NCBI RefSeq assembly: GCF_000718025.1
Contig: NZ_JODS01000001.1
Location: forward strand, 627,084 to 691,083
Direction: 5' to 3'
DNA length: 64,000 nucleotides
Origin: Kitasatospora purpeofusca
Lineage (GTDB): Bacteria > Actinomycetota > Actinomycetes > Streptomycetales > Streptomycetaceae
In this document: positions 16,426-23,602 of the stretch, piece by piece
Position numbering within the stretch: position 1 is the first letter of the stretch
How the letters are laid out: the number at the start of each line of letters is the position of its first letter
Position numbers and translations under genes: made by a program
Notes under the pieces: generated by a model
What the model saw: only the letters and a program-made list of their open reading frames with translations
Database searches by the model: none
Told to the model about the DNA's origin: nothing

Positions 16426-17187
16426 ATGACCTCACGAACACCGAAGCCGGGTGGCACGTCGCTCCGAGAACTCGCCGAGAACCGGAGCCTTCCCGCCCAT
16501 CAGGTCATGGACCAGGACACACTCGCCTGGATCGCCAGGAACCGGCCCGAAGCCTCAGCCGCGCCGCCCACCCTGCCACATCCGCCACTCATGCTGGTAC
16601 CGGACGTCACCTGGTTCGCGGAGCCTCAGCTCGTGGACTCCATCCACGGCATCCGGCACAACGCCCGCGTCTCCCTGCTCGCCGGTCTGCTCGCCCAGGA
16701 GTACGGGCTCGACCGCGATCACACCGCGGCCCTGTGCGCCGCCGCAGCGGCCCACGACTGCCGGCGGCGCGACGACCGCGACGATCCCGGGCACGGCCGA
16801 CGGGCAGCACTCTGGTTCACCCGCAACCAGCACGCCGTGACCACAACGCTCGGCCGAGAGCTCCCACCCGACCTCTCCCAGCAGGCAGCCATTGCCATCG
16901 GCCTCCACGACGTCCCGTACACGGACTTCACCTCGCAGCAGAACCTCGCCTACCAGCAGGCGCCCCACCTGATCGACCTGCTCAAGGCGGCCGACTGCCT
17001 GGACCGCTACCGGCTCCCCCTCGCCCGCTGGTGGCCGGACCCCTTCCATCTCCACATCGTCATCCCCGCATGGCTCCACCCCGTCGCCTTCGACCTCGTC
17101 GTCCGCAGCGAACAGGCCCGGCTCAACGGCGCCACCAACCACGGGGCACTCATCCATGCCGGCCAGATCCTCAACCCCCGGCAGTAG
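16426..17187 (+). CDS. HD-domain phosphohydrolase-like protein
   Basis: A 253-residue protein with the ordered residues of an HD-type metal phosphohydrolase: H (IRHNARV, near residue 72), HD (AAAHDCRRRDD, near 103), H (IGLHDVPY) and D (LLKAADCLDRYRL). HD enzymes cleave phosphoesters of nucleotides or signalling molecules. ATG 16426 has CGAGGAA upstream. The 28-bp gap to the divergent GT2 gene leaves little room for two promoters. The next gene starts 10 bases after its stop behind a strong AGGAGGT, so those two are co-transcribed. The substrate is unknown. Confidence 0.75.
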   Translation: MTSRTPKPGGTSLRELAENRSLPAHQVMDQDTLAWIARNRPEASAAPPTLPHPPLMLVPDVTWFAEPQLVDSIHGIRHNARVSLLAGLLAQEYGLDRDHTAALCAAAAAHDCRRRDDRDDPGHGRRAALWFTRNQHAVTTTLGRELPPDLSQQAAIAIGLHDVPYTDFTSQQNLAYQQAPHLIDLLKAADCLDRYRLPLARWWPDPFHLHIVIPAWLHPVAFDLVVRSEQARLNGATNHGALIHAGQILNPRQ

Positions 17188-17197
17188 GAGGTCATCC

Positions 17198-18520
17198 ATG
17201 CACCACGAGTGGGACAACGCCCACACCGACCACACCAGCCGCTCCACCCGGCCCGGTCCCTCTGGCGTCGCCGAGACCGAAGCCGACTGGCGCCACCACC
17301 TCGAACACGAAACGCCCAACGGCTGGCTGCTGCGCGGCAACTCCATGACCCAGACGCTGACCTCCGGAGGCCCTGTCCGTCTGATGCACACCACCGTCGC
17401 CCTGGACGCGATCCGCGCCAGCGGGCAGCTCTACGCCTCCACCGGCTGCCTGGTCGCCGCGCTCTACTGCGCGCCCCTCACCGCCGAGCCCGCCGGCCTA
17501 CGTCCCCACAACCTGGGCAGCTACCTGTTGGAGACCAAGAAGCACACCCGCACCCTGGTCTTCGAGATCACCCCTGACGCTCCTGTGCCGCCCAAGGGCA
17601 TCGACTACCTCCGCCTGGGCGCTGTCCACCTGCGCATCTACCTCACCCACCGCAACTTCCTCACCGAGGCCGAAGACGCCCAGCTCCGCCGAGCGGTACT
17701 GGGTCGGGTCAGCGCAGCGGCGCCCTTCCTCGACACCCTCCTCGCCAACGCCACGGGGAACCCGACACCGGACGCCGAATTCGTCGACCGGCTCGCCGCC
17801 ACCGTGCCGGTCTTCCCGTTCCTCGGCTACCTCTACTTCGAGGTGGTGTCCGAGTACCTGATGCTCAACTCCAGAACCCCCGAGACCAAGGCGTACGCCC
17901 AGCTCGCCGAGATGAACAACCGCCTCTACAAGAGGCTGGCATTCTCCGCCGTCCGAGGCATGGACAAGCTCTTCGACCTGTCCCGCTTCAGCCCAGGACA
18001 CGATCGACTCCTCCGGCTCGTCGGACAGATCGAGGCCGGCCTGACATCCGGGGCAGCCCGCTACATCAGGCGGCGCGTGTCGCACTTGTTCACCACTGTG
18101 GCACTCGCGCCCGGCCAGGACGCGGCATCCTTCACCTTCGGAGCCGCGGACTTCGACGTCCTCAGTGCGACCGCACCGCCCCTGCTCGGGCAACTCCTCT
18201 TCCGCGAGATGCGCATCATCGACCGCTACCCGCAGCTGTACCTCGCCTTCGAACAGGCCAAGGCCCTTGAGGCTTGGGACTACTGGAACACCGAGGGCAT
18301 CCCGACGCCGTTCAACGGCACGATCCCGAAAGGCGAGATCGGAATCAATCCCGCCTATCCTCGGTCCCGCTGCGTCGTTTGGACTGCGGAGACCTGCGAG
18401 CGCGGCTTGCTGCACCCGGCGGACCAGCTGGACGTGACCTTCCTTCCCCGCCTCGCCGAACTGGGCATGACCGCCATGCGGAGAGACGAGACGGGAAAGG
18501 CCGCAGGGCACCTTCGTTAG
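17198..18520 (+). CDS. Unknown 440-residue protein of the repeat-flanked block
   Basis: ATG 17198 follows a consensus AGGAGGT. The 440-residue product is soluble. An N-terminal leader of about 50 residues precedes RLMHTTVALDAIRASGQLYA (from about residue 63), then GCLVAALYCAP, and a largely helical middle. The H-T-T and the early turn layout recall, weakly, ADP-ribosyltransferase-fold proteins (His at the NAD site), but no full motif set is visible, so I make no assignment. It ends the forward unit with the HD gene and lies 72 bp before the right 21-bp repeat. Confidence 0.7.
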   Translation: MHHEWDNAHTDHTSRSTRPGPSGVAETEADWRHHLEHETPNGWLLRGNSMTQTLTSGGPVRLMHTTVALDAIRASGQLYASTGCLVAALYCAPLTAEPAGLRPHNLGSYLLETKKHTRTLVFEITPDAPVPPKGIDYLRLGAVHLRIYLTHRNFLTEAEDAQLRRAVLGRVSAAAPFLDTLLANATGNPTPDAEFVDRLAATVPVFPFLGYLYFEVVSEYLMLNSRTPETKAYAQLAEMNNRLYKRLAFSAVRGMDKLFDLSRFSPGHDRLLRLVGQIEAGLTSGAARYIRRRVSHLFTTVALAPGQDAASFTFGAADFDVLSATAPPLLGQLLFREMRIIDRYPQLYLAFEQAKALEAWDYWNTEGIPTPFNGTIPKGEIGINPAYPRSRCVVWTAETCERGLLHPADQLDVTFLPRLAELGMTAMRRDETGKAAGHLR

Positions 18521-18592
18521 GTCGTGCCACCCTCGCCCGGTGCGGGAGCGCACGCGGAGACGCAACCTTCCACCACCCTCTGTGCTCAGACG

Positions 18593-18613
18593 GGTGAACC
18601 GTGCGGCGCGGAC
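18593..18613. repeat. Right copy of exact 21-bp direct repeat
   Basis: Identical to 11735-11755. It lies in the 147-bp gap between the unknown 440-residue gene and the convergent HTH gene. Similarity is lost immediately beyond the 21 bases, apart from a short CCCGACCCC found nearby in both places. Confidence 0.85.
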
Positions 18614-18667
18614 GTACCCCTACGCTCCCGACCCCACCTTTGCCCCGCAGGCCACCGCCCCGACCGA

Positions 18668-19525
18668 CTACATCGAGTGCTGCAGCAGCGTCCGGTCTCC
18701 CACTGCCCGGGGCGGGCGGCAGCCGGTGCACAGCTCACCCACTCCGCCGACGGGACGGCCGCACATGCCATCCCGCCCTGTGCACTCGTGCCGCCTCGGG
18801 CTCGGCACTGCCGCCGACTTCACCACCGCGGCGCTCCTGCCCAAGGGAACGGGCGGCACCTTCGTCAACCGCCCGCCGAGGATCGCCGCAACGCTGTGGG
18901 TCACCTTCCCCGGCAACGGCGCGGCCAGGATGCCCATCAGCGCGTCCGCCGACCATCCGCCCGCCAACAGGCCCTCCACCCGCACCGCCTGGTCCGCCAG
19001 CGGTTTGCCGGCCAGCGCCAATGCCGGCTCCCGGCAGCCCAGTTCGATCAGAAGCCCCATCCCTTCCGTCATCCGGGGCGCTGTCACCATCGCCGGAAGG
19101 ACGGAGGGTTCCTTCTGCCTCGACGTCCTTTCCCTCAAGGAGGGGCTTCCCGCCTTCCCGGCACCGGGCGCCCCGGCGGCCGGTGCCACGGGAACCGGTG
19201 GCAACGCGTGAACCGCCTTGTCCGCCGACGGCACTTCATGCACGGAGACCACCGTCCGGACCCGCCCCGTCACGGGGTCGCGCACGGTCCGCCGCACGTA
19301 GTGCCCGGCCGTCTCCAGCTCCCGCAACGCCCGGGCGACCGTCGCTCGCCCCTCGACGCTCTTCGCGGCCAGCGTCCGAACATCCTCCCGAGCGCCGTTC
19401 GGCAGACTGAGGAGGTAGCCGAGCAACCCGCGCGCCGCCCAACTGAGCGAGTGCTTCCGCACGACATGCCCGTTGTCGAGGATCGTGTACCCGGGCGCGT
19501 GCTTGGGGATACGATTGATCTGCAT
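18668..19525 (-). CDS. HTH-domain protein with C-terminal Cys cluster
   Basis: A 285-residue DNA-binding protein. Residues 1-90 form a winged-helix of the kind used by replication-initiator-like and plasmid-type regulators (LSWAARGLLGYLLSLPNGAR, then TVARALRELETAGHYVRR). A Pro/Ala-rich linker and a second helical region (LADQAVRVEGLLAGGWSADAL) follow. The end carries CTGRDGMCG and LCTGC, a spacing that could bind zinc. ATG 19525 has AAAGGG upstream. Proteins with this N-terminus are common in streptomycete chromosomes and mobile elements; a precise role is not known. It lies just outside the right 21-bp repeat. Confidence 0.7.
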   Translation of the reverse strand: MQINRIPKHAPGYTILDNGHVVRKHSLSWAARGLLGYLLSLPNGAREDVRTLAAKSVEGRATVARALRELETAGHYVRRTVRDPVTGRVRTVVSVHEVPSADKAVHALPPVPVAPAAGAPGAGKAGSPSLRERTSRQKEPSVLPAMVTAPRMTEGMGLLIELGCREPALALAGKPLADQAVRVEGLLAGGWSADALMGILAAPLPGKVTHSVAAILGGRLTKVPPVPLGRSAAVVKSAAVPSPRRHECTGRDGMCGRPVGGVGELCTGCRPPRAVGDRTLLQHSM

Positions 19526-19847
19526 CGTGGAGCCCTTTACTCCTGGTGCCGTTCCCCGGGGTGTTGGCGCACCGCCGGGGCTTTCCTTTGCTGAAAGCAA
19601 TGATCACGCTAGTCCAGCAAACAGCCCCGGAAACCTCATCCGCATCACCCGATCGGGCGGCGCACGCGCACCCACCCCGGCGCACTCGAATGCCGAACAG
19701 CGCTCCCATGTGATGAACCGTCCAATGCCGGACAGCACCGCCGCCCATCACCGGGCGCGAAGGTCGGGCCCATCTCTTCGGTACCCCCACGACAGCGCGC
19801 CCCGGACGCCGTTGCGTCCGGGGCGCGCCGTTCCGCGAATGCGGATC
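19526..19847. other. 322-bp intergenic region
   Basis: Leader of the HTH gene at 18668-19525 and trailer of the monooxygenase-fold gene. It holds one clear hairpin (19795-19828). The rest has moderately AT-richer patches (near 19590-19620) that could contain the HTH gene promoter. No small ORF with a ribosome site is evident. Confidence 0.5.
19795..19828 (-). terminator. Terminator of the ABM-domain gene
   Basis: Perfect 13-bp stem GCGCGCCCCGGAC / GTCCGGGGCGCGC around an 8-base loop, 20 bases past the stop of the gene at 19848-20174. Confidence 0.8.
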
Positions 19848-20174
19848 TCAGCCCTTCGGGCCGGCCGACTGCACCACGTCGAAGGACCACAGGGTGGAGC
19901 CGGCGGCGGCGGGCCGCTGCGGGGCCTCGCCGTCCTTGGCCGCCGGCCGGTGCGCGGCCTGCATCGGGCCCGCGAGCCAGGCCTGGAAGGACTCCTCGTC
20001 CCGCCAGCGGGTGTACACCAGGTACTGGTCGGTCCCCTCGACCGGGCGGAGCAGCTCGAAGTACTCGAAGCCGTCCGAGTTCTCCACCGCACCGGCCCGG
20101 GCGCCGAAGCGCTGCTCCAGCACCTCCCGCTGCTCAGCCGGAACGGTCAGCACATTGATCTTGACGACGGACAC
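19848..20174 (-). CDS. Antibiotic-biosynthesis-monooxygenase (ABM) fold protein
   Basis: A 108-residue dimeric alpha+beta barrel protein of the ABM family: VVKINVLTVPAEQREVLEQRF, EYFELLRPVEG, YLVYTRWRDEESFQAWL, FDVVQSA. Family members include quinone-forming monooxygenases and haem-degrading enzymes; the Trp-Arg and Phe-x-x-Trp positions are typical. GTG 20174 has GAGGAGGT upstream. It precedes its own terminator and follows the cupin gene on the same strand with a 44-bp gap. Substrate cannot be stated; a haem or stress role is one option. Confidence 0.8.
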   Translation of the reverse strand: MSVVKINVLTVPAEQREVLEQRFGARAGAVENSDGFEYFELLRPVEGTDQYLVYTRWRDEESFQAWLAGPMQAAHRPAAKDGEAPQRPAAAGSTLWSFDVVQSAGPKG

Positions 20175-20218
20175 GCCGTACCTCCTCAGGGTTGTTCCGG
20201 GAGGCAGTCTGCTACACC

Positions 20219-20590
20219 TCACACGATCCACGGCGGGGCGACCCGGTCGCCGGTGTCCAGGTTGTGGGCCGTGGAGGGCGCCGGGGAGGCGACCACCGCG
20301 GTGAAGCCGTCCTCGGAGCGCATCTGCCGAGGGAGGCCGGCAGGCAGGACGAGGGTGTCGCCGGCGGCGAGGGCGAGCTCCTCGCCGTCCAGGTCGACCA
20401 CGGCGGTGCCGGTGAGGAAGGTCCACACCTGCTCGGTGTCCATGGCGTGGCGCGGACCCGAACGGGCAGGCCGCATCTCCACCCGCCACAGCGCGAGGCC
20501 GGTACCGCCCTGGGTGGGCGAGGCGTAGGTGGTCATCACGGCGTTCGGGGTCTCGGTGCGGCGGGCGTCGGTGCTGCGGATGACGGACAA
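20219..20590 (-). CDS. Small cupin-domain protein
   Basis: A 123-residue single-domain cupin with the two conserved motifs: RHAMDTEQVWTFLTGTAVVDL (G-x5-H-x-H-x3-E type, with the histidines only partly kept) and LAAGDTLVLPAGLPRQM (PxGxxH type, last His replaced by Gln). Loss of metal ligands suggests a binding rather than catalytic role. The start is TTG 20590, with GAGGGG 12 bases upstream; the choice is uncertain. It is divergent from the MarR gene, and the operator near 20612-20630 lies between them, so the cupin may be MarR-regulated. Confidence 0.75.
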   Translation of the reverse strand: MSVIRSTDARRTETPNAVMTTYASPTQGGTGLALWRVEMRPARSGPRHAMDTEQVWTFLTGTAVVDLDGEELALAAGDTLVLPAGLPRQMRSEDGFTAVVASPAPSTAHNLDTGDRVAPPWIV

Positions 20591-20606
20591 GAGTGGGTAG
20601 CCCCTC

Positions 20607-20630
20607 TATAATGGACAATCAGGTTGTCCA
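20607..20630. promoter_or_regulatory. MarR-type operator overlapping a TATAAT promoter element
   Basis: TATAAT at 20607-20612 overlaps the perfect inverted repeat TGGACAA (20612-20618), 5-bp spacer, TTGTCCA (20624-20630). A further half-site GTTGTC follows near 20644. Placed between the divergent cupin and MarR genes, this is a likely autoregulatory operator that blocks RNA polymerase when bound. Confidence 0.75.
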
Positions 20631-20653
20631 TATAGTCAATGAGGTTGTCGATC

Positions 20654-21142
20654 GTGTCAAGGGATCCCAGGGAAGACGCGAGGCCGGGATACGAGCTGCC
20701 GCTGCGGCTGCTGCTTGCCTTCCGGACGGTCATCGACGAGCTGCACGAGCGGATCGCCCGCGAGGGGCATCCCGACCTGCGGCCGATGCACGGGTTCGTG
20801 TTCCAGGCGATCGGTGCGCAGGGCACCACCGCCGTCGAGCTCGGGAAGCGGCTCGGGGTGTCCAAGCAGGCGGCCGGGAAGACCGTCGAGCAGCTGGAAC
20901 GGCTCGGCTACGTCGAGCGCGGCAGCGACCCGGCGGACGCCCGCCGCAAGGTGGTCCGGCTGACCGGACGCGGGGTGGACTGCCTGGTCCGGTCGGCCCG
21001 GATCTTCGAGGAGCTGCGCGAGGAGTGGGTCGCGCAACTGGGCGGCGAGGAGCGACTGCGGGAGCTGGAGGACGCACTGCGGACGCTCGCGCCCGGGGAC
21101 CCGTTCCGACTGGACACCCCGAGGTGGTTCGGCGGCCCGTGA
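20654..21142 (+). CDS. MarR-family regulator
   Basis: A 162-residue winged-helix regulator: HGFVFQAIGAQGTTAVELGKRLGVSKQAAGKTVEQLERLGYVERG (positions about 48-92) with the wing DPADARRKVVRLTGRG and the flanking dimer helices. GTG 20654 is chosen because GAGG stands upstream; ATG 20639 in the same frame has no ribosome site. Related proteins sense small aromatic or lipophilic molecules. Likely targets are itself, the divergent cupin and perhaps the convergent exporter 40 bp beyond its stop. Confidence 0.88.
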   Translation: MSRDPREDARPGYELPLRLLLAFRTVIDELHERIAREGHPDLRPMHGFVFQAIGAQGTTAVELGKRLGVSKQAAGKTVEQLERLGYVERGSDPADARRKVVRLTGRGVDCLVRSARIFEELREEWVAQLGGEERLRELEDALRTLAPGDPFRLDTPRWFGGP

Positions 21143-21182
21143 CGCAGGCGTCCGAACGAGCGGCCCTCGGCAGGAACGACCG

Positions 21183-23279
21183 TCAGAACGAGCGGCCCTC
21201 ACCCCGGTACGGGTGCTCGTCGAGGACCCGGTCGGGCCGGTCCCGCTCGTCCGCGCACAGTGTGGAGGCCAGCCGGGTGAGCAGTGCGGCCAGGTCGTCG
21301 AACTGCTTCTCGTCCCAGTCGCCGAGGAGTTCGGCGAGCTGCGTCCGCCGGGCCGCGACCAGCTGGACGGCCGCCGCCTCGCCCGGCTCGGTCAGCCGCA
21401 GCGGGAGCCCGCCGCTGCGGGCCGCCAGCCCCCGGCCCTCGACCTCGCGCACCGCCTCCTCCACCACCGAGAAGGGCACGATCCGGCGCTCCGCCAGTTC
21501 GGCGGGCTCCACCGAGCCGTGGTGGTACATCTGGAGCAGCAGCCAGCTGGAGGCCGGCTTGAGGTCGAGGCCCGCCGTGGCGGTGATCCGTTTGAACAGG
21601 TCGCGCCGTGCCTCCCGGGTGCCGAGGACGGACAGCGCCCGGCTGATCTCGTCCAGCGAGGAGCGCTCGACCGGATTGAGGCCGATGGACTCCGAGAGGT
21701 CCGGGGCGGTCACGGTGGTGCGCAGCTTCTGCTCCCGCAGGAACAGCGAGAGCACGAAGGCGACCAGCGCCACCGGCACCGCGTAGAGGAAGACCCGGGT
21801 GATCGACTCGGCGTAGGCGTGGTAGACCGCGGCCTGGGTGGCGGCGGGCAGCTGTTCGACGACGCGTGGATCGGAGGTGATCGCCCCGGGGCCGAAGCCG
21901 GGCGGCAGCTGGACTCCGGCCAGGGCGTCGCCGAGCCGGTCGTTGAGCCCGGAGGCGAAGATCGTGCCGAAGACGGAGACCCCGAAGGAGGCACCGATGG
22001 AGCGGAAGAAGGTGGCGCCGGCGGTGGCGACGCCGAGGTCCTGGTAGCCGACGGAGTTCTGCACGATCAGCACCAGCACCTGCATCACCAGGCCGAGGCC
22101 GAGGCCGAAGACCAGGAAGTAGCAGCTAATCTCGAAGGTGCTGCTGTGCTCGTCGAGCAGCGAGAGCAGCAGCAGGCCGACGGTCGTGATCGCGGTGCCG
22201 GCGATCGGGAAGACCCGGTAGTGGCCGGTCCTGGCCACGATCTGGCCGGAGCCGATCGAGGTGACCAGCATGCCGATCACCATCGGCAGCATGTGGATGC
22301 CGGACATCGTCGGCGAGACCTTCATGACCACCTGGAGGAAGGTCGGCAGATAGGTGAGCGCGCCGAACATCGCGAAGCCGACCACGAAGGAGATGACGGC
22401 CACCAGGCTGAAGGTCCGGGAGCGGAACAGCCGTAGCGGCAGGACGGGCTCCTCCGCGGTCCGCTCCACCTGGACGAAGGCGACCAGCAGGACAAGGCCG
22501 AGCACTCCCAGTCCGACGATCTGCCAGGAGCTCCACCCCCAGGTCGTCCCGCCGAGCGAGGTCATCAGCACCAGGCAGGTGGCCACCGAGGCGATCAGCA
22601 CGGTGCCGAGGTAGTCGATCCGGTGCCGGCGCCGGACCTCCGTCCCGTGCAGCACGGCGGCGATCACCACCAGGGCGACCACGCCGATCGGCAGGTTGAT
22701 GTAGAACACCCAGCGCCAGCTGAGGTTGTCGACGAACAGGCCGCCGAGCAGCGGGCCGAGCACGCTGGTGACACCGAAGACGGCGCCGAAGACGCCCTGG
22801 TACTTCCCCCGGTCCCGGGGCGGCACGAGGTCCCCGACGATGGCCTGCGAGAGCACGATCAGACCACCGCCGCCCAGGCCCTGGACGGCGCGGAAGGCGA
22901 TCAGCTCGCCCATGTTCTGGGCGATGCCGCACAGCACCGAGCCCAGCAGGAAGATCACGATGGAGGCCTGGAAGAAGACCTTCCGGCCGTACATGTCGCC
23001 GAGCTTGCCCCACAGCGGGGTGGCCGCGGTCGAGGCGAGCATGTAGGCGGTGACCACCCAGGACAGGTGCTCCAGCCCGCCGAGGTCGCTGACGATGGTG
23101 GGCAGCGCGGTGGAGACGATGGTCTGGTCGAGCGCGGCGAGCAGCATCGCCAGCAGCAGGGCCCCGATCGGCACCCACAGACTGCCCGCGGTGACCGGGG
23201 GCCGGGCGGGAACCCCCGCGGACCCCGGTCCCGGCCCCCCGTCAGGGCTCCGGTCGGACGCGGCGATCGGATCCGTCAT
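21183..23279 (-). CDS. DHA2-family MFS drug exporter with fused winged-helix tail
   Basis: A 698-residue protein. Residues about 30-515 are a 14-helix DHA2 (EmrB/QacA) proton-driven exporter: ALDQTIVSTALPTI (motif D1), GKLGDMYGRK (motif A), RAVQGLGGGG (motif B), GVTSVLGPLLGG (motif C). Residues about 520-698 are soluble and carry a MarR-like winged helix (SSWLLLQMYHHGSVEPAELAE, then VEEAVREVEGRGLAARSGG and PLRLTEPG). The ATG 23279 start has GGAGA upstream. The exporter would expel drug-like compounds; the tail may sense them or bind DNA near the membrane. Long actinomycete DHA2 proteins with such tails are known as sequences, but the role of the tail is unclear to me. Confidence 0.85.
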   Translation of the reverse strand: MTDPIAASDRSPDGGPGPGSAGVPARPPVTAGSLWVPIGALLLAMLLAALDQTIVSTALPTIVSDLGGLEHLSWVVTAYMLASTAATPLWGKLGDMYGRKVFFQASIVIFLLGSVLCGIAQNMGELIAFRAVQGLGGGGLIVLSQAIVGDLVPPRDRGKYQGVFGAVFGVTSVLGPLLGGLFVDNLSWRWVFYINLPIGVVALVVIAAVLHGTEVRRRHRIDYLGTVLIASVATCLVLMTSLGGTTWGWSSWQIVGLGVLGLVLLVAFVQVERTAEEPVLPLRLFRSRTFSLVAVISFVVGFAMFGALTYLPTFLQVVMKVSPTMSGIHMLPMVIGMLVTSIGSGQIVARTGHYRVFPIAGTAITTVGLLLLSLLDEHSSTFEISCYFLVFGLGLGLVMQVLVLIVQNSVGYQDLGVATAGATFFRSIGASFGVSVFGTIFASGLNDRLGDALAGVQLPPGFGPGAITSDPRVVEQLPAATQAAVYHAYAESITRVFLYAVPVALVAFVLSLFLREQKLRTTVTAPDLSESIGLNPVERSSLDEISRALSVLGTREARRDLFKRITATAGLDLKPASSWLLLQMYHHGSVEPAELAERRIVPFSVVEEAVREVEGRGLAARSGGLPLRLTEPGEAAAVQLVAARRTQLAELLGDWDEKQFDDLAALLTRLASTLCADERDRPDRVLDEHPYRGEGRSF

Positions 23280-23602
23280 GGCGTCTCCGTATCCCTCACA
23301 GGTCGGCAGATGATCACTCCAGGCCACCATGCTGTCAGAAATGCACCGTTCTGCTCCGTTCAGTTGAGCCGAACGTAAGCACGGCCGTCAGCCGGACCTT
23401 CACATCCGCACACCCACCGTTCATCGACGACCAACCCCCACCAACCGGCACAAGGTCCCCACACCGGGCCGGACGCCCCTGTCCCCCCTCAGGGACGTCC
23501 TGCATAATCAGGCCCGTCCATCGCCTGAACACGAGTCCGACCGACCGCGCGTCCGGGACCGCGAACGACCGAGAACGACCGAGAACCGAGGAGGGCCGGC
23601 CG
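23280..23602. other. 323-bp divergent intergenic region
   Basis: Separates the exporter and the peptidoglycan-binding protein gene and should hold both promoters. Less GC-rich stretches lie near 23310-23400. A short direct repeat CGACCGAGAA occurs twice near 23566-23586, just before the ribosome site of the forward gene. No ORF or RNA motif is recognised. Confidence 0.5.

Noticed and set aside
11756..18592. Phage or integrative conjugative element with its own integrase
   Set aside because: No tyrosine or serine recombinase, relaxase, FtsK-type translocase or replication gene is seen between the 21-bp repeats.
21154..21200. 15-bp direct repeat GAACGAGCGGCCCTC (21154-21168 and 21186-21200) beside the exporter stop
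   Set aside because: Real but short; the second copy is exporter coding sequence, and no functional reading is supported.
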